NCBI GenBank assembly: GCA_028818385.1
Contig: JAPPNY010000033.1
Location: forward strand, 21,018-78,077
Source: Spirochaetaceae bacterium
Lineage (GTDB): Bacteria > Spirochaetota > Spirochaetia > SZUA-6 > Bin103
Length of the DNA: 57,060 bases
Direction of reading: 5' to 3'
Under the pieces are notes generated by a model. It searched no databases and was not told where the DNA came from. It saw only the letters and a list, made by a program, of their open reading frames with translations. Position numbers and translations under genes: made by a program. Of the stretch, positions 51,362-57,060 are shown one piece after another. Within the stretch, counting starts at the first letter, position 1. Every line of letters begins with the position of its first letter.

Positions 51362-52902
51362 CGCAGGGCCACCGTCAGACGGGTCACCGAGTGAGCGGGG
51401 AAGCGGTGGGCCAGCCGGCCGGCCGCTTCCGGAGCCGGCACCTCCCGGAGTTGCACGCGCCGCGGGTCCTGCGCGCTGTTGAGTGCGGCCGGATCCTCAT
51501 GGGTGAGCACCACGGCACTCACCTCGCCAGGCTCGGCGCCCGAAACCCGGAGCTCGCTCCCCACGTCCCGGTCCCGGTCCGCGTTTACCACGGTCACGGT
51601 CAGGGTCCCCGCATTCACCGATGCGGAGGCCTGGAGCTGCGGGATGGGCACGGTCGCCTCCTCATCCGCCACCGTCGAGGTGGTGGCCGACGCGATGCGC
51701 GCGGCTTCCGGCACCTCTGCCCGCGTGCGCACGCCGGTGCCGCCCTGGTGCGGTGCGTACAGTTCGAACACCAGACCCGTCGGCGTGGTGATCAGCGCGC
51801 CGCCCGCCGTCTCATCGACCTCGAAGGCGTGATGGATGCCGTTGATCATGTCGCTGAGGCAGGCGAAGCGCACGAAATCGCAGTTGCCGTTGAAGACGTT
51901 GAGGGTGGTGGCTGCCGCCAGGGCGTCCCTGACCGTGTCCTTCTGGCGCAGGGAGAGCAGGTTCTCCTCGATATAGGAGGTGTCGTGCATGCAGCCCCAC
52001 TCGTTCAGGCCGACTCCCATCCGCGGGTTGAAGGACTCCTCGAACTCCTTCCGCTTGTCATCGATCCACTCCTGGAAGCCCAACCCGTAGGCTATGGCGC
52101 GGTACCACTGCTCGGTGTCGAACCGGGTCGACGGTCCGGTCTTGCCGTAGCGGATGTAGCAGAGCGCATCCACGCCGGGGTTGAGGTTGTTCCACGGAGC
52201 GGGCACGTAGTCCATCCAACGGTACTCGCCGCGCTCGCGCCAATTGCGAAAGAAGCGGCGGGTGCCGTCGGCGCGGTCGACCCGTGCGACCCGCACCGGG
52301 TTCGTGTCGAAGAACGGCATGAAGCCGAAGTACCGGCGCACCTGTGCGGCATATTCCTCGGTGGTGAGGTAGCCGCCCTGATTGTTCAGGTACCAGTAGC
52401 GCGCCCGGAACGGTTCCGCGCGCCCGTTCGAACGGCGTTCTCTGGTCAGGTCGGTGTCGTATGGACAGTTGCAGTACTCGACCCAGTGATGGAAGTCGGC
52501 GACGCTGCCGTAGCAGAGTGACACGCCCAGGTAGGGCTCGGCGCCGACGCGCTCGCATACGTGCAGGAACTCGTGCGTGCCCATGGCGTTGTCTTCGGGC
52601 GCGAAAGCCATGTCGTCGCAGCCCGGGAACCACTTGTTCGCCTTGCGCAGCGGCCGCCCTGCGCGCGGGCCGATCCCGTCCCGCCACTGGTAGTATTCGG
52701 CCTGATCGCCGGCCGGCCACTGCAACATGCCGATGTGAGCGCGACGCATCGCCTCGATGAGATCGGTGCGGAATCCGCCTTCGTTGGGGATCGGTGAGGC
52801 GGCCTCCACCATCCCGTAGCAGCAGCTCGAGAACAGGCACCCGTAGAGGTGCGGACTGATGGTGCCGATCGGGTCATTCGTATCGACGTAGATGACGTTC
52901 AC
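51358..52902 (-). CDS. GH51-like paralogue without the acid/base Glu
   Basis: A protein of 514 residues, paralogous to the 49817 gene. EYYQWRDGIGPRAGRPLRK, HHWVEYCNCPYDTD, and GVGLNEWGCMHDTS (nucleophile Glu) follow GH51. At the acid/base site RYWYLNNQGG has NNQ in place of GNE, so Glu is replaced by Gln. Cysteines are unusually frequent (FSSCCYG, CNCPY). It begins at ATG 52902, 98 bases after the stop of the binding protein gene. Confidence 0.7.
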   Translation of the reverse strand: MNVIYVDTNDPIGTISPHLYGCLFSSCCYGMVEAASPIPNEGGFRTDLIEAMRRAHIGMLQWPAGDQAEYYQWRDGIGPRAGRPLRKANKWFPGCDDMAFAPEDNAMGTHEFLHVCERVGAEPYLGVSLCYGSVADFHHWVEYCNCPYDTDLTRERRSNGRAEPFRARYWYLNNQGGYLTTEEYAAQVRRYFGFMPFFDTNPVRVARVDRADGTRRFFRNWRERGEYRWMDYVPAPWNNLNPGVDALCYIRYGKTGPSTRFDTEQWYRAIAYGLGFQEWIDDKRKEFEESFNPRMGVGLNEWGCMHDTSYIEENLLSLRQKDTVRDALAAATTLNVFNGNCDFVRFACLSDMINGIHHAFEVDETAGGALITTPTGLVFELYAPHQGGTGVRTRAEVPEAARIASATTSTVADEEATVPIPQLQASASVNAGTLTVTVVNADRDRDVGSELRVSGAEPGEVSAVVLTHEDPAALNSAQDPRRVQLREVPAPEAAGRLAHRFPAHSVTRLTVALR

Positions 52903-53000
52903 AGCGGGTCTCCCCCGTTCGGGCGGCTGTGCCGGAGTGACGGGCGTGGAGAAACGGCCGCTCCTCCACGCCCCCTACGCAGCGGTGAGTCGACGGCCCG

Positions 53001-54629
53001 TCAGTAGATGTCCTTCACCTTGCGGTCGAAGTGCGCCTGGTTCACGGCCAGCGCGGCTTCGATCTGCGTTCCGGCGATGCGGTTGACCTGCGCGACGTAG
53101 TCGTCCCAGGCGCTCATCGGCTCCTGTCCGGTGATGAATTTCGCGGTCATCTCCGCGACGTAGTCCCCGAACGCCTTTTGAGCGGCGCTGACGACATCCT
53201 TGTCGGCCTGGTTCAGCGACCAGACGATGTGCACGTCGTGTCCCCAGCCGTTGTCGCGGACCAGCTTCTCGAACGCGCGGAAGTCCTCGTAGAGCGGCTC
53301 GGTATCGATCCGCTGCGAGTCCATGATGCTGTAGCCCTCAGCCGGCAGGCGGCCCAGGGGTGAGCCCAGGGCGGTCATGCGCTCGCTTGAGGCCAGTTCG
53401 GCGTACGGCCGGTTGCCGCAGTGCTCGCAGATGCCGATCACCTTGTAGATGCCGTCCACGACCTCGTAGTGGACCCCTTCGATGCCCATCTCGCGGGTGA
53501 TCGGAAACTCGGTATCGCCCAGCATGTAGTCCACGGCGCGCACCGCGGCGTCGATGTTCTTGCCCGCCTTGGCCAGGTAGGTGGTGAAGAACGCCGTGCC
53601 CCAGGTGCTGTAGACCCGGTCGCTGCCGTCCCAGACCGAGCTGGTCGGATCGGGCACGATGTGATACAGCGCGTCCGGGTCGATCAGCCGCAGTTGCCCG
53701 ATCAGGTTGGCGCCGTTGACCGGCCAGTTGTTGATGGCGCCGACCGTGTTCTCGACCGCCTTCGTGTTGAACTTGGGTGAATCGACGTTGAAGATGTCGG
53801 GGTCGAACAGCCCCTCGCGATACATGGTGCCGATCCAGTCGATCATCGCCCGGTAGCGGTCGCTGGTCGGTGCGAAGTAGACCTCGCTGCCTGCCTCCAC
53901 CCCGTAGTTGATGTCCGTCCACGGGAAGTGATTGAAGGTGTCGATGCCGAACGAGGTCAGCCACATCCGCGGGAAGCCGGCCGACATGAAGTTGGTCCAG
54001 CCGATCTCATCCGCCTTGCCGTTGCCGTTCGGGTCGCCTGACACCACGGCTCTGAGGTAATCGGCGAACTCGTCGACCGTCTTTGGGTCTTCGCTGATGC
54101 CGAGCTGGGGATACCAGTCCGATCGCGTGTAGAGCACCCATTTGAGCTGCCGCGGGAAACCGAGGGTGACGGTGTTGAGGTTGATGATCTGCCCTTCGTG
54201 GCTGATCTCGTTGAGGTAGCCCCGATATTCCGGCTTTGCCAGCTTGGCCTTGACCAGCGGCATCTTCCCCGCGTCGATCATCTCCTGGAACGGGATGATC
54301 ACGCCCTTCTGAGCCATCTCCTGCGCGGTGATCCCCTGCGGGGTAGCGGTGAAGAGGTCCGGCATGTCGCCGCCGGCTGCGATGATCAGGGCGAGCTGCT
54401 GAGCGAGATCGGCAAGCGGCACGAGCCTCCAGTCGAACTCGATGTTCAACCGCTCCTCCACGAACTCGATCACCGGCTGCGGCCCCAGGATGCTCAGCGA
54501 GGCATCGTCGTTCTCCCAGGTCATGACGACGACGGGGTCCGGTGCGGCATCGGCGGACTCGCCCTGGCTCGCGGCGAATGCCGCCAGCGGTGCCAGGACC
54601 AAGAGCGCACACAGGAATCTGGTTCTCAT
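53001..54629 (-). CDS. LplA-type ABC transporter substrate-binding protein
   Basis: A secreted binding protein of 542 residues. The signal peptide MRTRFLCALLVLAPLAAFAASQ is followed by GESADAAP. VIEFVEERLNIEFDWRLVPLAD, AAGGDMPDLFTATP, DPNGNGKADEIGWT and GKNIDAAVRAVDYML are LplA/DUF3502-type features. ATG 54629 is preceded by GGAGG. It probably feeds the lplB-lplC permeases that face this operon. A GTTAC/GTAAC inverted repeat lies just upstream. Confidence 0.88.
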   Translation of the reverse strand: MRTRFLCALLVLAPLAAFAASQGESADAAPDPVVVMTWENDDASLSILGPQPVIEFVEERLNIEFDWRLVPLADLAQQLALIIAAGGDMPDLFTATPQGITAQEMAQKGVIIPFQEMIDAGKMPLVKAKLAKPEYRGYLNEISHEGQIINLNTVTLGFPRQLKWVLYTRSDWYPQLGISEDPKTVDEFADYLRAVVSGDPNGNGKADEIGWTNFMSAGFPRMWLTSFGIDTFNHFPWTDINYGVEAGSEVYFAPTSDRYRAMIDWIGTMYREGLFDPDIFNVDSPKFNTKAVENTVGAINNWPVNGANLIGQLRLIDPDALYHIVPDPTSSVWDGSDRVYSTWGTAFFTTYLAKAGKNIDAAVRAVDYMLGDTEFPITREMGIEGVHYEVVDGIYKVIGICEHCGNRPYAELASSERMTALGSPLGRLPAEGYSIMDSQRIDTEPLYEDFRAFEKLVRDNGWGHDVHIVWSLNQADKDVVSAAQKAFGDYVAEMTAKFITGQEPMSAWDDYVAQVNRIAGTQIEAALAVNQAHFDRKVKDIY

Positions 54630-54652
54630 CACGTTCCTCCTTCAATAGAGAC

Positions 54653-54664
54653 GTTACGAGTAAC
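54653..54664. promoter_or_regulatory. Inverted repeat upstream of the binding protein gene
   Basis: GTTAC GA GTAAC is a two-armed inverted repeat 24 bases before the ATG of the 53001 gene. It is short, so it could be a weak repressor half-site or chance. Its position between promoter and RBS is what makes it worth listing. Confidence 0.25.
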
Positions 54665-54788
54665 CGACACGGATAGCACGGGCGTGGCACCCGTGGCAAC
54701 AGACTTCCCGACGTGCTGATTCACATGGTACGGCAGGTTTGATCACGAACGGGCGATGTGGTACACAGCGACGGACCGGGGAGAGTCT

Positions 54789-55631
54789 ATGACGCAGACG
54801 CGACTGACCGATCAGCAGAAGGCGTTCTTCGCCGACTTCGGGTTTCTGGAGTTCCCGGGCCTGCTGGCCGACTGCATCGACGAGATCATCGACGAGTTCG
54901 AGGCGGTCTGGGCCCGGCACGGCGGCGGCCACCACGGCAAGCCCCACGACGGCGAGCGCCGCTCCTGCATCGTCCCCTTCATCGACCAGAGCGAGCGGCT
55001 GTCGGCGCTGATCGACGACCCGCGCATCCACGACATCGCCGCCTGTCTGCTGGGCGACGACTTCAACTATGCCGGCAGCGACGGCAACTACTATGCCGGC
55101 GACACCCGCTGGCACTCGGACGGCTGGAACGTGGACGGACCGCGGTCGATCAAGATCGCCCTGTACCTCGACCCGCTGACGCGGGCCACCGGAGCGCTGC
55201 GGGTCATTCCGGGCAGTCACCGGCCCGGCGACACCTACGCTGACGCGCTGCAGGAGCAGGTCCGGGAGAGCGAGTCGCTGTGGGGGATCGAGGGTCCCGA
55301 CGTGCCGGCGTACGCGCTGGAGACACGGCCGGGGGACGTGGCCTGCTTCAACCACAACACCAAGCACGCGTCCTTCGGCGGCAGCCCGCGCCGCCGGATG
55401 TTCACCATCAACTGCCACGCCCGCTATCCGGAAGAGCGCCGGGACGGGCTGCGCGAGAGGATCGACAGCTTCGCGCGCTTCTGGCTGGACCGGGTGTACG
55501 GCGAGGCGATGGTGCGCACCGCCGGCCCGGAGCGCATGGTCCACCTTGAGCAGATCATGGCCAACGACGGGCACCTGGCCGAGCTGTCGCGCCGCAAACG
55601 CGCCGAGATGTCCGAGCCCTCGCGCTCCTGA
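54789..55631 (+). CDS. Phytanoyl-CoA dioxygenase-family (PhyH) oxygenase
   Basis: An Fe(II)/2-oxoglutarate oxygenase of 280 residues. TRWHSDGWNVDGP supplies His and Asp, KHASFGGSPRRR the distal His and the 2-oxoglutarate Arg, and RPGDVACFNHNTKHAS is the typical strand. RATGALRVIPGSHRPGD is a PhyH signature. ATG 54789 is preceded by GGGGAGAG. It is divergent from the binding protein gene at 53001 and followed 91 bases later by another binding protein gene. Confidence 0.88.
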   Translation: MTQTRLTDQQKAFFADFGFLEFPGLLADCIDEIIDEFEAVWARHGGGHHGKPHDGERRSCIVPFIDQSERLSALIDDPRIHDIAACLLGDDFNYAGSDGNYYAGDTRWHSDGWNVDGPRSIKIALYLDPLTRATGALRVIPGSHRPGDTYADALQEQVRESESLWGIEGPDVPAYALETRPGDVACFNHNTKHASFGGSPRRRMFTINCHARYPEERRDGLRERIDSFARFWLDRVYGEAMVRTAGPERMVHLEQIMANDGHLAELSRRKRAEMSEPSRS

Positions 55632-55722
55632 TCCGCCGGCACCGCCCGACGGGGGTTGCACAATACTCGACCGGCAGGCACTCTCAACCCTTGATTCCAA
55701 CCGGAATCGAGGAGGCGAACGA

Positions 55723-57045
55723 ATGAAGAGGCATCTCGCAGTGCTCGCCACCGTCTTCGTTCTGCTCATCCCCACAAGCGGGCTGTTCGCAGCCGCGCAG
55801 GAGGAGATGGCGGCGGAGAAGATGACGTTCACGTGGCTCGGTGGAGGATGGAACACCGAGATCGTGGACGATAGCTGGGCCGAGCAGATAATCCAGGACA
55901 AGTTCGACGTCGAGATCACACCCGTGAACATCCTGAGGAGCGAAAAGGACAAGCTCAATCTCCTGGTCGCCTCCGGCGACTTTCCGGACGTGGCGTACTG
56001 GTCAGCATCCGACCGATACAGCCTGTATGCCGACGGGGTGACGCGGTCCATTCCGGAGTCGTTCTTCCGGCAGTACTCGCCGGAGTACACCAGACGGCTC
56101 GACGAGGATTTCCCGTGGGGCTGGAACTACAACCTGGTTCCCGGCATGGACGACGAGTACTTCTCGACCACCATGTGGTGCGTCGTCTGCGGCGGGGGAA
56201 TCGACTACGCGCCGCAGTTCCGCATGGACTGGCTGGAGAAGGTCGGCATGGTCCCGGATGGCGCCTTCGACATGTTTCCGGAAGCCAGCGAGGTCATCGA
56301 CCGCGCCTCGGAGACGACCGATGCCAGGGGGAAGTACCATTTCTATCCTGACCATCCGACGCTCGACTGGTACGAGGGCGTGCTCCGGGCGTTCCTGGAC
56401 GACGACCCGGACGGCAATGGGAAGAAGGACTCGATCCCCCTCATGCTGTACGGCCATTGGGCATCGCACCGCGGCCTCATGGAGATGTTCGGGATCTCGT
56501 ACGGGCGCAACCTGATGGAGGACGGTGAGCTCATCCAGGCGACGATCTCCACGAACTACCGGGACTACCTCAAGCTGCTCGCCGGCTGGTACGCGGAAGG
56601 GCTGATCGACCCGGAGTTCACGCTGCTCAAGGGCCGGGGAGACGCGGAGGAGAAGTTCCGCTCCGGCGTCGCCGGCACCTTCATGATGCACTACATCTAT
56701 CTCACCTACTACTACAAGCGGTGGGATTCCCTCTTCAAGAACGTGCCGACCGCCAAGGTGCTCATGACGCTGCCCATCAGGAACCATGACGGCCGGGTCG
56801 GCGCGTACGCGTCGGATCTGGACAGCGTCAACAGTTGGACCAATTACGTGGTCGGAGCGCACGTGGATGACGCCAAGCTCGCCAAGTTCCTGGAGATCTA
56901 CGACTGGATCAACTTCGACCCGGAGCAGCAGGTCTTTCTGCGGTACGGCCTGCCGGACGTGCACTTCGAGTGGAACGGAGACCCGTGGGCATCCCGCCCG
57001 AGGATGAACCCGGGTTATTCGCGCTCCAGCCCGAAAGTTGGCTGA
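55723..57045 (+). CDS. LplA-type substrate-binding protein, short C-terminus
   Basis: A secreted protein of 440 residues. It has the signal peptide MKRHLAVLATVFVLLIPTSG ending LFAAAQEE, then TFTWLGGGWNTEIVDDSWAEQ. NLLVASGDFPDVAYWSASDRY, DDDPDGNGKKDSIPL and WINFDPEQQVFLRYG are LplA-type blocks. GAGGAGG lies before ATG 55723. The family usually runs to about 540 residues, and this one stops after WASRPRMNPGYSRSSPKVG, so the end may be truncated or frameshifted near the contig edge. Partner permeases are presumably beyond the window. Confidence 0.85.
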   Translation: MKRHLAVLATVFVLLIPTSGLFAAAQEEMAAEKMTFTWLGGGWNTEIVDDSWAEQIIQDKFDVEITPVNILRSEKDKLNLLVASGDFPDVAYWSASDRYSLYADGVTRSIPESFFRQYSPEYTRRLDEDFPWGWNYNLVPGMDDEYFSTTMWCVVCGGGIDYAPQFRMDWLEKVGMVPDGAFDMFPEASEVIDRASETTDARGKYHFYPDHPTLDWYEGVLRAFLDDDPDGNGKKDSIPLMLYGHWASHRGLMEMFGISYGRNLMEDGELIQATISTNYRDYLKLLAGWYAEGLIDPEFTLLKGRGDAEEKFRSGVAGTFMMHYIYLTYYYKRWDSLFKNVPTAKVLMTLPIRNHDGRVGAYASDLDSVNSWTNYVVGAHVDDAKLAKFLEIYDWINFDPEQQVFLRYGLPDVHFEWNGDPWASRPRMNPGYSRSSPKVG

Positions 57046-57060
57046 ATTGAGGATTCGAGA

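Overview
The window is about 57 kb of high-GC bacterial DNA, roughly two-thirds G+C by eye, with tightly packed genes and many start/stop overlaps. The best guess is a Spirochaetota (Spirochaetaceae-like) heterotroph. The basis is the style of the substrate-binding proteins, whose signal peptides end in short Ala/Gly/Gln/Glu-rich stretches, together with the load of carbohydrate ABC transporters, enolase-superfamily dehydratases, a sulfatase, sialidase-like propellers and phytanoyl-CoA dioxygenase-like oxygenases. No rRNA or tRNA gene was found, so the taxonomy is inference. The first 107 bases are G/C homopolymers and look like an assembly artefact.

Layout. 108-5724: end of a PfkB sugar kinase, a periplasmic Cu/Zn superoxide dismutase, and three secreted-glycan-type beta-propeller proteins. 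5765-6937: a lower-GC membrane protein of unknown function between the full sialidase gene and a deleted second copy of it. 6961-17372: a complete type I-E CRISPR-Cas locus in the order cas3-casA-casB-cas7-cas5-cas6e-cas1-cas2-leader-array, with 26 spacers. casA carries a +2 frameshift. 17656-25043: an epimerase with a toroid-like partner, a two-gene ATPase plus TOPRIM-like module on the minus strand, an enolase-superfamily dehydratase, an aldo/keto reductase and a sulfatase. 25087-31953: two VapBC-type toxin-antitoxin pairs, a methyltransferase, a membrane-anchored exonuclease-like pseudoenzyme, a mannonate-dehydratase-like protein, a Sel1-repeat protein and a MutS-like ATPase.

31871-43362: a MalK-type ATPase, an M19 dipeptidase, an ammonium channel, a Gly/Ile-repeat membrane protein, an isochorismatase-like hydrolase, another sialidase-like protein, and a sugar ABC transporter (binding protein and two permeases) facing an enolase-superfamily dehydratase plus amidohydrolase. 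43485-57045: a frameshifted aldolase gene, the fused wreck of a mazEF operon, a Uma2 nuclease-like gene coupled to an intact HpcH/HpaI aldolase, a PhyH oxygenase, SixA, an SDR remnant, LplB/LplC-type permeases, two GH51-like proteins without the acid/base glutamate, two more binding proteins and a second PhyH oxygenase.

How the parts fit. The metabolic genes form small catabolic islands for complex, probably sulfated or uronic-acid-rich glycans: import by ABC transporters, desulfation, dehydration by enolase-superfamily enzymes, and aldol cleavage by HpcH/HpaI enzymes. Between them sits a defence and selfish-element belt: CRISPR-Cas, ATPase/TOPRIM module, VapBC pairs, broken mazEF and Uma2. 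Three coding sequences carry frame-disrupting indels (casA, the minus-strand hpcH/hpaI gene and mazE). They may reflect real decay or residual sequencing error, and raw reads would be needed to decide. The items most worth a second look are the ATPase/TOPRIM pair, the atypical terminal repeat bases in the CRISPR array, the frameshifted casA, and the GH51-like pair lacking a catalytic residue.
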